From Acidobacteriota bacterium (GTDB lineage Bacteria; Acidobacteriota; Thermoanaerobaculia; UBA5066), in contig JARXKK010000018.1 of the NCBI GenBank assembly GCA_030278895.1, positions 1 to 36,989 on the forward strand: 36,989 bases of DNA, read 5' to 3'. The position numbers and the translations under genes were made by a program. Each line of letters starts with the position of its first letter. Position 1 is the first letter of the stretch. Shown here piece by piece: positions 16,178-26,300 of this stretch. The notes beneath the pieces were generated by a model that did no database searches, had not been told where the DNA came from, and saw only the letters and a program-made list of their open reading frames with translations.

Positions 16178-17924
16178 CCGGTCGGGCCGGCTCCGGCGCC
16201 GCCCGCATCGTGACCGCCGCAGGCACCGGGCCGTAGAGCGGCGGCGGCGGCCCGCCGAAGAAGCTCACCACGGCCGACGCCAGGGCCTCGGCGACCGCGT
16301 CGCGGAAACCGCGCGTCTTCACGAGGGCGCGGTCCTCTTCGTTGCCGAGGTTCGCGAGCTCGACGAGGACGCGATTCGGAACCCGGTTGTACCGGAGAAC
16401 GGCCGGCACCCACTCACGGCCTCCCCGGATCACGTGCGTGCGCACCGGCGAGAACGGGTGGACGGGCAGGCCGGCCTCGCGCAGCGCGGAGACGATCGCG
16501 TTCGCGAGGGTCGTGGACGCGCCTTCCGACGCGACGCGCTCCTTGCGGTTGAAGGAGACGACGGGCTGCTCCTTCACCTCCCGATACCCCGCGTACGCGG
16601 GGCCGGTCTTGCTGTAGCGGTCCCTCAGATAGCGCTCGCCCGGCACGTAGACCATCGCGCCGCGCACGGACGGGTGCAGCGAGTCCGCATGCAGCGACAC
16701 GAAGACGGTCCGCTCGGGCGGCACCTTTTCGCCGCCCGGTCCCGGCCGCCTGATCAGGCTGTTCGCGAGGTACCAGCGGAGATTCACCCCGATGGTGGGA
16801 TCCTGCAACGCATAGACCGGCTCGGTGAGGAGGACCTGGTTCCGCGCACTGCGAAGCGCGTCTCGCTCGGGAACTCTCCACCCGAGCGCGGTGTCCCGCG
16901 TCGTCATGAGGACTTCGGCGCGCGTCCTCTCGGAGAGGATCCTCTTGAGCCGGCACGCGACGTCATAAACGTACGTCGACTCCCAGACGCCGCCGTGAAG
17001 AGTGCCCGTGTCGCGGCCGCCGTGGCCCGCGTCGAGGATCACGCGCACGCCGAGGAGCCCGCGGGCAATCTCGGGACGCGCGAACTGCGCCGTCTCGGCC
17101 TTCTCGCGCGCCCTTTCGACGTACCGGGCGTCGTCCTTCGGCAGGAACTCCTCGGAGAGGAACTCGAGCGGAACTTTCACGGGAAAACCCACCGGGATCG
17201 CATGAACGTTCTCGATGCCGGAACGCGCGGCGATCGTCAACGCGAGCTCGTTCACGTCGACCGCATCGAGACGACCGGTGAACCGGACGACGACGGCCGA
17301 ATAGAGCGCCTCCCCCTTGCGGAGCCTGTACACCGCGTAGCGGCCTGCCTCGTCGCGGTCGAAGACGAGGTTCGGCGGCTCGGTGTCGGGCACGGGCTCG
17401 GCGTCCCGGAACGGGTTCGTGAGCAGCTCCGCGGGAATCCGGATCATCGCGCCGGGCGGGACGATGTCGCCCGTGAGAGAGTTCTCCTTCGCGAGCAGAG
17501 CCGCGTTGCCGGGCGCGCCGGTGAACCACTCGGCGACGTCGGCGAGGCTCTCCTCCTCGACGGCGATGTGGAGCCAGCCCGCCGTCGCGCGCACGTCGGA
17601 CGGGAAGAGCGCCTGGATCGCGGCGCGGCGCGCCTCGTCCGAGAGCGCTCCGAAGGAGAGCACCGCGCTCCGGGAGCCGGACGCGACTCCCGACAGCGCG
17701 AGAACGCGTTCGGCCGTCGCTTCGTCCTTCGAGACGCGGCGCGCGAAATCGCCCGGCGCCTCGCCCTCGAGGGGCCGCATTTCCACGGTGATGGCTCCGT
17801 CCACGCGCTGGACGGTGAAATCGCGGGACACCTCGACGCGGCGGACGTGGCCGAGCGGGGACGATGCGGCCGAAAACAGGAAGACGGCGCAGGCCGCGGC
17901 GGCGAGAGCGGGGCGGACGCTCAA
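16140..17924 (-). CDS. N-acetylmuramoyl-L-alanine amidase with LysM-like segments
   Basis: This 594-residue secreted or anchored cell-wall enzyme cuts the bond between N-acetylmuramic acid and the peptide stem. A signal peptide or anchor is visible at residues 1-22 (ALAAAACAVFLFSAASS). Two LysM-like stretches follow: one ending NSLTGDIVPPGAMIRIPAELL and one starting YAVYRLRKGEALYSAVVVRF. The Amidase_3 domain (about 300-555) shows VILDAGHGGRDTG, the Glu in GGVWES, SLHADS and VELANLGN, which hold the zinc ligands and catalytic Glu. The tail is Pro/Lys-rich. The TTG start at 17924 overlaps the gatA stop (TTGA), an unusual coupling between a tRNA-dependent amidotransferase and a wall enzyme. Confidence 0.9.
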   Translation of the reverse strand: MSVRPALAAAACAVFLFSAASSPLGHVRRVEVSRDFTVQRVDGAITVEMRPLEGEAPGDFARRVSKDEATAERVLALSGVASGSRSAVLSFGALSDEARRAAIQALFPSDVRATAGWLHIAVEEESLADVAEWFTGAPGNAALLAKENSLTGDIVPPGAMIRIPAELLTNPFRDAEPVPDTEPPNLVFDRDEAGRYAVYRLRKGEALYSAVVVRFTGRLDAVDVNELALTIAARSGIENVHAIPVGFPVKVPLEFLSEEFLPKDDARYVERAREKAETAQFARPEIARGLLGVRVILDAGHGGRDTGTLHGGVWESTYVYDVACRLKRILSERTRAEVLMTTRDTALGWRVPERDALRSARNQVLLTEPVYALQDPTIGVNLRWYLANSLIRRPGPGGEKVPPERTVFVSLHADSLHPSVRGAMVYVPGERYLRDRYSKTGPAYAGYREVKEQPVVSFNRKERVASEGASTTLANAIVSALREAGLPVHPFSPVRTHVIRGGREWVPAVLRYNRVPNRVLVELANLGNEEDRALVKTRGFRDAVAEALASAVVSFFGGPPPPLYGPVPAAVTMRAAPEPARPVKPAPKKSRKGR

Positions 17925-19408
17925 CTCACCGCGCCCGGAGCGCGACGCGAGAGAACGCCGGACGCATCCTCGAGAACGCGAGCGAGCGCGAAAAGCAGCG
18001 GCTCCGCGTCGCCCGGCCCGATGAACTGCATCCCGATCGGGAGACCGTCACGAGAGAAGCCCGACGGCACCGAGACCGCGGGAAGGCCGGCGAGACTCGG
18101 CGGGACCGTGAACACGTCGGCAAGGTACATCGCGAGCGGGTCGCCCGTCTTCGCCCCCAGCGCGAATGCAGGCTCCGGCGACGTTGGGCAGAGGATAGCG
18201 TCCACGTGCCGGAAAGCCGCGGCGAAGTCCCGCGCGAGAAGCGCGCGAACTTTCTGGGCGCGGCCGTAATACGCGTCGTGATACCCGGACGAGAGTGCGA
18301 ACGTCCCGAGCAGGATGCGCCGCTTGACCTCGGGACCGAAGCCCTCCGACCGTGTTCGCCGGTAGAGTGCGGCGAGCGAACCCTCGCCCTTCCGCGTGCC
18401 GTACCTCACGCCGTCGAAGCGCGCGAGATTCGAGGAAGCCTCGGCCGTGGCCGTGAGGTAGTAAACCGGCACGGCAAAGGGCACGCGCGGGACGGACACC
18501 GTCGTGACGGTGGCCCCCGCGGCCCGCAGCGTCTCGGCCGCCTTCTCGAAGGACGCCTTCACGTCCTCGTGAAGGCCACCCTCCGCGGACGCGGCCTCGG
18601 CGAGGAGTCCGATCCGCTTTCCGTCGAGCCTCGCCCACGCTGCCGCGCCGACGTCCGGCACCGGCGTCGTAAGAGACGTCGCGTCCTTCGGGTCGGCGCC
18701 CGCCATGACCGCGAAGGCCCGCGCGCCCTCCTCCACGGATCGCGTGAGCGCGCCCGCCTGGTCGAACGACGACGCGAACGCGATGAGGCCGTAGCGCGAA
18801 ACGCGCCCGTAGGTCGGTTTCCAGCCCACCAGCCCGCAGAGGGCGGCCGGCTGGCGCACGGACCCGCCCGTGTCCGTCCCGATCGAAAGCGGCACGGCGC
18901 GCGCGGCGACCGCCGCCGCCGAGCCTCCCGAGGAACCGCCCGGCACGCGCGCCGGATCCCAGGGGTTCCGGACCGGGCCGTAGGCCGAGTTTTCGTTCGA
19001 GGAGCCCATGCCGAATTCGTCGCAATTCGTCTTCCCGACGACCACGGCGCCCGCGTCCACGAGGCGCGCGACGCACGTCGCATGATCCGCCGACACGAAT
19101 CCGGCGAGGATCTTCGAGCCCGCGGTCGACGGGCGGCCTGCGACGTTGATGTTGTCCTTGACGGCGAGCGGGACGCCCGCGAGCGAAAGCCGTTCACCCG
19201 CCCCGACGCGCCGATCGACGGCCTCGGCCTCGCGGAGAGTCGCCGCCGGGTCCGTCGAAAGGAAGGCTCCGAAGTCTCTTTGCGCCTTCGCAACGCGCGC
19301 GAGAGATTCCTCCGCGATCGCGCGCGCCGTCACGCGCCCGGAGCAGACGGCTTCGGCGAGAGCGACGAACGACCCCTCGAGAAGCGCAGCCGGGGAAAAC
19401 GTCGTCAC
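17921..19408 (-). CDS. gatA: Glu-tRNA(Gln)/Asp-tRNA(Asn) amidotransferase subunit A
   Basis: GatA is the glutaminase subunit of GatCAB, which converts misacylated Glu-tRNA(Gln) or Asp-tRNA(Asn) to the correct amide form. The 495-residue product has the complete amidase signature: K84 in PLAVKDNIN, S159 in PGGSSGGS and S183 in GTDTGGSVRQP, the Ser-cisSer-Lys triad. GKTNCDEFGMGSSNENSAYGPVRNPW is the usual GatA substrate loop. The GTG at 19408 follows the gatC stop by 5 bases; the frame stays open far upstream on the minus strand, but that part is the shadow of the sensor-kinase gene. GatB is not in the window. Confidence 0.95.
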   Translation of the reverse strand: MTTFSPAALLEGSFVALAEAVCSGRVTARAIAEESLARVAKAQRDFGAFLSTDPAATLREAEAVDRRVGAGERLSLAGVPLAVKDNINVAGRPSTAGSKILAGFVSADHATCVARLVDAGAVVVGKTNCDEFGMGSSNENSAYGPVRNPWDPARVPGGSSGGSAAAVAARAVPLSIGTDTGGSVRQPAALCGLVGWKPTYGRVSRYGLIAFASSFDQAGALTRSVEEGARAFAVMAGADPKDATSLTTPVPDVGAAAWARLDGKRIGLLAEAASAEGGLHEDVKASFEKAAETLRAAGATVTTVSVPRVPFAVPVYYLTATAEASSNLARFDGVRYGTRKGEGSLAALYRRTRSEGFGPEVKRRILLGTFALSSGYHDAYYGRAQKVRALLARDFAAAFRHVDAILCPTSPEPAFALGAKTGDPLAMYLADVFTVPPSLAGLPAVSVPSGFSRDGLPIGMQFIGPGDAEPLLFALARVLEDASGVLSRRAPGAVS

Positions 19409-19413
19409 CGGGT

Positions 19414-19701
19414 TCAGTCTCTCGTGACGACGCGTGGAACCACGAAGTGCCCATGCGCGAACTCGGGCGCGTTCGCCTCGACGACCGCGACGGGAAGGCA
19501 CGCATCCACGGCGTCCGCGCGGAGGGGCATCGCGCGGGGCGTCTCCTCGCCGGCGAGGAGCTCGTCCGGAATGTCCCGGAGCGCATCGAAATGATCGACG
19601 ATTCTCGTGAGCTGCTCGGCCATCGCGCTCCGCTCGGCGTCCGTCAGCTCGAGCGACGCGAGCGCGGCCACCTTCGAGACGAGCCCGAGGTCGATCTTCA
19701 T
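19414..19701 (-). CDS. gatC: Glu-tRNA(Gln)/Asp-tRNA(Asn) amidotransferase subunit C
   Basis: GatC is the small subunit that wraps around GatA and GatB. The 95-residue protein has the family layout: V..VA.LA.LELTDAERSAMAEQLTRIVDHFDALRDI, then the extended region with LRADAV and a C-terminal APEFAHGHFVVPRVV. Normal length. It is the first gene of the gatC-gatA-amidase operon. A TATACT box lies 6 bases before the ATG with no room for a Shine-Dalgarno sequence, so the mRNA is probably leaderless. Confidence 0.93.
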   Translation of the reverse strand: MKIDLGLVSKVAALASLELTDAERSAMAEQLTRIVDHFDALRDIPDELLAGEETPRAMPLRADAVDACLPVAVVEANAPEFAHGHFVVPRVVTRD

Positions 19702-19707
19702 CGAGAA

Positions 19708-19713
19708 AGTATA
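19708..19713 (-). promoter_or_regulatory. -10 box of gatC (leaderless)
   Basis: TATACT on the minus strand ends 6 bases before the gatC ATG at 19701. The start of transcription would fall at the ATG itself. No clear -35 box is visible at 17 bases. Confidence 0.45.
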
Positions 19714-19722
19714 GCGACCCGC

Positions 19723-19751
19723 TTGACGCCCGCCGGGCTCGCCCGTACCGT
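19723..19751 (+). promoter_or_regulatory. Sigma-70-like promoter of the sensor kinase gene
   Basis: TTGACG (19723-19728), a 17-base spacer and TACCGT (19746-19751) form a recognisable housekeeping-type promoter, with an expected start near 19758. It interlocks with the divergent gatC promoter region. Confidence 0.5.
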
Positions 19752-19771
19752 CTCAAGAGAGAGTCGCAACC

Positions 19772-21772
19772 GTGAGGCCCTTTCTCCTCTTTCGCCCCGG
19801 CGGCGAGGTACCGGAGGCCATTCGGAGTCCGCTCGAGAAAGCGGGCACCGAGGTTCTCGTGGCGCGCTCGCTGGGGGAGGCCGGCGCGCTCCTGCAGAGT
19901 GCCATGCCGGACGTCCTCCTCATCATTCCCCCCGGCACCGCTGCCGACGCGGCGACCCTCCTGTCGCTCCTGCCCCAGACGGTCGCGCCCCCCTCGGTCT
20001 TCGTCCTCAGCGACGAGGGAGCCCCGCGCCGTCCCCTCGCGCTCGAGACGATCGCACGCAATCCGTGGAACCGGGCCACGGCGGCGCTGGGCGACGGTTC
20101 GGACGACCCGGCCCCGGCGATCCTCCTCTCGCGGGTCCAGCTCACCTCGCTTCTCGAGCTGTGGGAGCAGCTCGCGACCGAGGGTCGCGACTTCGTGGAG
20201 CACGCGCTCCGGGCTCTCTCGCTCTCCCTCGACGCGTCGCGCGTCAGCCTGTTCCGCTGGAAGGCGGGTTCGGCGGTCGCCACGCTCGTGGGCTCGAGCC
20301 TCGGCCCGGGAGTCGTCGGCCGCGAGGTCGAGATCGCGCGGTACCCGGAGCTGCGCGCGGCCGCCTCTCGCTCGGGCCCCGTCCTCGTGGAGGAGATCGA
20401 CCGCGATCCCCTCATGGGAGAGGCCAAGGGTTTCCTCGAGGGCGCTCCGATCCGGTCCCTGCTCTGCCGACAGCTTCCCGGCGAAGGCAGCGACCTCTAC
20501 CTCCATGCGGTCCGCGAGCGCGCGCCGTTCGGCCTCGTGGACGTGGCCCTCCTCGGAGCAGCCGCCCGCCTGCTTCGGGCCGCGCACGACCAGGGCCGGC
20601 CGAAGGAGCCTCTCGAGAAGAATCCCGACCGCAAGCGCCTGCGCACCGTGCAGCGCATCCTGACGGGGATTCCCGACGCAACCGCGATGGTCGGGCCGAC
20701 GGGCGAGATCCTCATCGTGAATGCTCCCTTCTGCGCGCTCTCGGGCCGCCTCGAGTCCGAGCTGATCGGGCTCGACTATCACGCTCTGCTCCGCCCGACG
20801 GTGCCCGAGGACACGCTCGACGAGCCCCCGCACCCGGACGGCTCGCCTCTCGCGCGAGAAAGGGTGCGCCTTCTCACCGGCTCGGGCCGGACGATCCCCG
20901 TCGAGGTCATTTCGATGCCGACGCCCGACGAAACGGCCGGACAGGCCGGCTGGTCGACGCTCACTCTTCGCGACCGCCGGAAGGAAAACTCGCGCGCGGC
21001 GCGCGAGAAAGAGCTCGCCAAGGACCTCACCGAGACCTCTCATCGACTCGAATCTCTCGATCGGAGCGTGCGGGAAGCCGAGGTCATGCGCGCGCGCTTC
21101 TGGACGGCGGCCGCCCACGAGCTCCGGACTCCTCTCGCGATCGTGCAGAGCTACCTCGAGGTCGTCCTCACCGATCTCGCCGCCGAAGTCCCCGAGAGGC
21201 CGACCCAGCTCCTCAAGACGGCCTCGGACGGGCTCTCGCGTCTCGAAAGGCTCATCGCCGACGTGCTCGACGCGGCGGTCACCGGCCGCGCGCGGGATAC
21301 GCTCCACCTCGCCGAGATCGACCTCGCCGAGGTCGTCCGCGGCCTCTCGGGCGCGCTCTCGGCGGCGGCGTTCAAACGCGGGCTCCGTCTTCAGGTGGAC
21401 GTCCCGAAGGGACTGCCCCGCGTGAGCGGAGACCGCGAGAAGATCGAGCGACTGCTCACGAATCTCTTCGACCACTCCCTGAGGACGACGCCCCGCTCGG
21501 ATGAGCCTGTCCTCCTCGTCGCGTCGCGTGAGAGCGATCGCACCGTGATCCGGATCGTGGACAAAGGGCCGACGATCTCCTCCGAGCGGGCCGCCCATCT
21601 CTTCGACGACGTCGGGGCCTCGCGCAGCGGAGGCGAGTTCGGGCTCTCCGTCGCGCGGCGCCTCGCGGACGCGATGAAGGTCGACCTCACCGCGTACCCG
21701 GAACAGGACGGCTCGAACGTGAAGCGCGTCACATGGCCGGCCGCTCCCGGGCGAAGCGGGACATCCCGCTGA
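19772..21772 (+). CDS. GAF-PAS sensor histidine kinase with degenerate ATPase motifs
   Basis: This 666-residue cytoplasmic protein has no membrane segment. Parts in order: a degenerate receiver-like region (about 1-110), a GAF-like region (about 130-270, LSLDASRVSLFRWKAG), a PAS-like region (about 300-400, ILTGIPDATAMVGPTGEILIVNAPFCALSG), a coiled linker, a HisKA domain with H449 in AHELRTP, and a HATPase domain. The ATPase is altered. The N-box reads TNLFDHSL with His568 where the magnesium-binding Asn normally is, and the G1 box reads DKGPT instead of DxGxG. Autokinase activity is doubtful, and a sensing or scaffolding role is possible. No response regulator lies next to it. The GTG start at 19772 follows a GAGAGAG site; the end overlaps the next gene by 40 bases. 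Confidence 0.82.
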   Translation: MRPFLLFRPGGEVPEAIRSPLEKAGTEVLVARSLGEAGALLQSAMPDVLLIIPPGTAADAATLLSLLPQTVAPPSVFVLSDEGAPRRPLALETIARNPWNRATAALGDGSDDPAPAILLSRVQLTSLLELWEQLATEGRDFVEHALRALSLSLDASRVSLFRWKAGSAVATLVGSSLGPGVVGREVEIARYPELRAAASRSGPVLVEEIDRDPLMGEAKGFLEGAPIRSLLCRQLPGEGSDLYLHAVRERAPFGLVDVALLGAAARLLRAAHDQGRPKEPLEKNPDRKRLRTVQRILTGIPDATAMVGPTGEILIVNAPFCALSGRLESELIGLDYHALLRPTVPEDTLDEPPHPDGSPLARERVRLLTGSGRTIPVEVISMPTPDETAGQAGWSTLTLRDRRKENSRAAREKELAKDLTETSHRLESLDRSVREAEVMRARFWTAAAHELRTPLAIVQSYLEVVLTDLAAEVPERPTQLLKTASDGLSRLERLIADVLDAAVTGRARDTLHLAEIDLAEVVRGLSGALSAAAFKRGLRLQVDVPKGLPRVSGDREKIERLLTNLFDHSLRTTPRSDEPVLLVASRESDRTVIRIVDKGPTISSERAAHLFDDVGASRSGGEFGLSVARRLADAMKVDLTAYPEQDGSNVKRVTWPAAPGRSGTSR

Positions 21773-23028
21773 AGACGACCGGCCCACGGTGGGGGCAGGC
21801 CGGGGTCCGGCGCGCGTTCGGAGCGCTGATGCGGCGTCCCGACGCGCGCGCAGCCGCTTCCATCGCGCGACCCGCCGATCAGGTGCGGATCGTGGGAGGC
21901 GCCGTCCGGGATGCGTTTCTCGTGAGGAAGGGCGGCGACCTGGATCTGGCCGTACCGTCCGGGACCGCCGGAGCTTTCGCGGAGCGCCTCGCGGCCCGCG
22001 CCGGCACGCGGGTCGTCGCGGTCGGCGCGGCGCCGCGGCGAATCCTCAAGGTCCCGTTCCACGGCCGCGAGATCGACGTATGGGAAGAGGAAGGCGGGCC
22101 GGACGCCGACCTGATGCGGCGCGACTTCACGGTGAACGCGCTCGCATTCGCGCTGCCGGACGGCTCGTTCACGAGCGCTCCGGGAGCGCTGGCGGATCTC
22201 GAGGCAAGGCGACTCACGCCGCCGCGGCCGGGCGTTTTTCTGGAAGATCCGCTTCGGGTGCTGCGCGCGGCGCGGTTACTCGCGGAGCTCGCGGGATTCC
22301 ACGTCGCGCGCCGAGCGATGCCGGAGCTCCGGGAAGCGGCGAATTTTCTTAGAGGGGTAAAAGAAGAGAGGCGCCTCGTCGAGCTCGACAAGATTCTCGG
22401 CGCGCCCGCGGCCGGGAGAATGCGCGCGCTGCGGTTTCTCGAGCGAACGAGCGCCCTCGCCATCCTCTTTCAGGGCACGACGGCGCGCGAGCGCCGCCGT
22501 GGAGTCTCTTTAGTCGGTAAGATGGCGACTCCCTCCCCCCGCGTTGCGCGGGCGCTGCTGCTCCTTCCGATGGGTCCGAAGAGAGCCGAAGATTTTCTTA
22601 GAAGGTGGAAGACCAGCCGAACGGAGCAGAGGCTTGCAAGCCGCCTTTTCGCCTTGCCCCTCCGCGGCCCTCGCTGCCCGCCCACCCGCTGGGACGTCGC
22701 GGAGCTGCTCCGGCTCTCTTCCCCTTTCGAAGAAGAATCTCTTCTCTTCCTCTTCGCAGCGGGCGACTCGCGCGCGCGCGCCCTTGCCCGCGCGGCGCAG
22801 TCCGTCCTCCGCCGCCCGGCTGCGCTCCACCGGATCCTCAAGCCCGTTCGCCCGCTTCCACTCGCAGAAATCTCTTCTCTTCTCGACCTGAATGAAGGCC
22901 CCGATCTGGGGCGGGCGCTCTCGGCGTTCGACCTCGCCCTCGCCTCCGGCGCGATCCGCGGCCCCGGCGCGGCCCGGGCCTGGCTCAAGGACCGGCGCGC
23001 GCTTGGAAACCCGCCTTCCGGCTGCTAA
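21733..23028 (+). CDS. Poly(A) polymerase / CCA-type tRNA nucleotidyltransferase
   Basis: A class II nucleotidyltransferase of 431 residues. It shows RIVGGAVRDAFL, the metal-binding GDLDLAV (two Asp), the RRDFTVNALAF motif and EDPLRVLRAARLLAEL, the head and neck parts of CCA-adding enzymes and bacterial poly(A) polymerases. It either adds or repairs tRNA CCA ends or polyadenylates RNA; the sequence does not decide. No C-terminal HD domain is visible; the last half is helical, with Arg- and Leu-rich runs. The ATG at 21733 overlaps the kinase gene by 40 bases. The ATG at 21829 would also leave the catalytic core intact and cannot be excluded. The second half carries several patches of AT-ending codons. 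Confidence 0.85.
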   Translation: MAGRSRAKRDIPLKTTGPRWGQAGVRRAFGALMRRPDARAAASIARPADQVRIVGGAVRDAFLVRKGGDLDLAVPSGTAGAFAERLAARAGTRVVAVGAAPRRILKVPFHGREIDVWEEEGGPDADLMRRDFTVNALAFALPDGSFTSAPGALADLEARRLTPPRPGVFLEDPLRVLRAARLLAELAGFHVARRAMPELREAANFLRGVKEERRLVELDKILGAPAAGRMRALRFLERTSALAILFQGTTARERRRGVSLVGKMATPSPRVARALLLLPMGPKRAEDFLRRWKTSRTEQRLASRLFALPLRGPRCPPTRWDVAELLRLSSPFEEESLLFLFAAGDSRARALARAAQSVLRRPAALHRILKPVRPLPLAEISSLLDLNEGPDLGRALSAFDLALASGAIRGPGAARAWLKDRRALGNPPSGC

Positions 23029-23031
23029 TCT
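23003..23031 (+). promoter_or_regulatory. Promoter of pilT inside the end of the upstream gene
   Basis: TTGGAA (23003-23008), a 17-base spacer and TAATCT (23026-23031) sit over the last codons and stop of the nucleotidyltransferase gene, about 30 bases before the pilT ATG. It would allow separate expression of pilT. Confidence 0.45.
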
Positions 23032-23061
23032 AAAGCGTCCTTCCAGCGGACATCAAACACC

Positions 23062-24508
<1,447 letters not shown>

Positions 24509-24519
<11 letters not shown>

Positions 24520-26287
24520 GCTTCCTGAGCCAGCGCGCCTTCAGGCGCCTGGCGTCCGGGGGGGCGTCCGCAAGGGCGTCGATCTTCCACACGGACGCGC
24601 GCCGCGCGCCGAGCCGGATGCGGAGTGTCGCGAGGACGTCCCGTCGGAACACCGTCACGGCCACGCGACTCCCCGGCTTGCGCTCCTTTTCGAGGCGAGC
24701 GACCCGTTCTTCGGTCGCGCGGAGGCCGTCGACGGCCGCGAGCAAATCGCCCGCGTTGACGCCTCCTCGCTCCGCGGGGCCGTCCGACAACACCTCCGCC
24801 ACGACGAGTCGCCCGTCCTCGGCTTTCACCTTCCAGCCGAACGTCGCGCGGACACGCGGAGGCTGAGCGTCCGTAATGCCCTCCTCAGCCTCGGGCACCT
24901 CACGAAGCCGCAGGCCTGCAATCCGGAGCAGCCGTGCGAGATCCGGCGTCCCCGTGCCGCGCACGTAGCGGTCGAAGAAGCCGCGAACGAGCGGGCCCGC
25001 GCCCGCGACACGGGCGGACGCCTCCTCGAAAGCCCCGGGCGGATAACCCTTCCCCTTCGCGGCGTACGCCCGGAACAGCCTGCGCATGACGTCGTCCAGT
25101 CCGCGTCCTCCGCCCGTCGCCCGCCGGAGCGTCAGGTCGAGCGCGAGCCCGAGAAGGCCTCCGCGCCGGTAGTAGCTCTCCGAGACGTTCGGCGAGTTCT
25201 CGTCCGGACGGTAGAAGCGGATCCAGGTGTCGAAGGAAGCCATCTCCGCGCTCTGAACCTTCCGGCCCGGAGTTTCGAGGTGGCCCTTCCACTGGGCCGT
25301 CCATTGCTCGAAAGCCTGCGCTTCCGTGAGCAGCCCCGCGCGGAGCGGGAGCAGGGTCTCGTAGTACGACGTCATGCCCTCGAGAGCCCAGAGATCCTTG
25401 GTGTAGACCTCGTGCGCGTAGTCGAACGGGCCGAAAGCCTCGGGTCGGATGCGCTTCACGTTCCACGCGTGGAAGAGCTCGTGCGCGAAGAGGAGCAGCG
25501 CGTCGCGGTAGGCCTTCTCTGGCCGGAAGGCATGCGGATCGAGCGCCACCGATTGCGAAGCCCGGTGCTCGAGGCCGCCACGGGCGCCCGGCGACAGGTG
25601 CACGAGGAAGAGGTAGCGTTCGTAGGGAAGGCCTCCGAAAAGAGCCGACGCTTCCCGGACCAGCTTCTTCAGATCCCTGACGATTCGAGAGGAATCCTCG
25701 TTGCCGCGGCCGCAGATCGCCAGCGTGTGCGGGACGCCCTCCACCGAAAACGTAAACATGCGGTGCGTCCCGCATTCAAAGGGCGAGTCCACGAGCTCGT
25801 CGTAGTCGGCCGCGCGAAAGACGCCGCGTTTTTCCGGGAGGGCCATCGACGTCTTCCAGCCGCGCGGGAGCCGGAAGGCGACTTCCTGCGGCTCGTCCTT
25901 GCGCCCCTCCACGTAAAAGAACAGGTTCGCCCCGTTTCCGTAGCCGTGCGAGGCGTCGAGATGAGACGTTCTGACGGTCAGGTCGTGGGCGTAGACGCGA
26001 TAGTGAATAGAAAGAGGAGAAAGAGAATTTGCTTTGAAAGAAGGAGAAAGAGAGACGCGCCAGACGTTTTTCGCAATCTTCTCGGCCGCGAGTGGCCGCC
26101 CGCTCTTATCCTTCGCAGAAAAATCTCTGATGTGTCTCGAGAATTCGCGCACGAGGTAAGAGCCGGGCGTCCAGACCGGCAGAACGATATCCAGGCTCGC
26201 GGCGTCGTTCGGGTCGACCTCCATCGTGATGTCGTAGAGGTGAGTCTCGGGCCGCGGCATTGCGACGGTGAAACGTGTCGTGCGCAT
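24509..26287 (-). CDS. M61-family (glycyl aminopeptidase-like) zinc peptidase with PDZ domain
   Basis: A 592-residue metallopeptidase. An N-terminal beta domain (about 1-160, VDPNDAASLDIVLPVWTPGSYLVREFSRHIRDF) is followed by the catalytic part with GGLEHRAS, the zinc motif HELFH (H269, E270, H273) in AHELFHAWNVKRIRP, and the third ligand E303 in WALEGMTSYY. A PDZ-like domain follows at about 490-565 (VAEVLSDGPAERGGVNAGDLLAAVDG). This order is that of peptidase family M61. No signal peptide is visible, so it is probably cytoplasmic, unlike some secreted relatives. Last gene of the lexA operon, 13 bases after the hydrolase. Residues near 78-95 are coded by AT-ending codons quite unlike the rest. 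Confidence 0.9.
26001..26055 (-). other. Patch of AT-ending codons inside the M61 gene
   Basis: On the coding strand about 17 successive codons (for SLSPSFKANSLSPLSIH) use TCT, CTT, CCT, AAA, GCA, AAT and ATT, while neighbouring codons nearly all end in G or C. The coding strand here is pyrimidine-rich. Similar shorter patches occur in the nucleotidyltransferase, radical SAM and lipA genes. Confidence 0.7.
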
Positions 26288-26300
26288 GACTCGAGGATAT

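Noticed and set aside
17921-21787. An open minus-strand frame of nearly 1,300 codons
   Set aside because: Only the part from 19408 down is GatA. The upstream part is antisense to the sensor kinase and gatC and has Arg/Glu/Gly-rich shadow composition.
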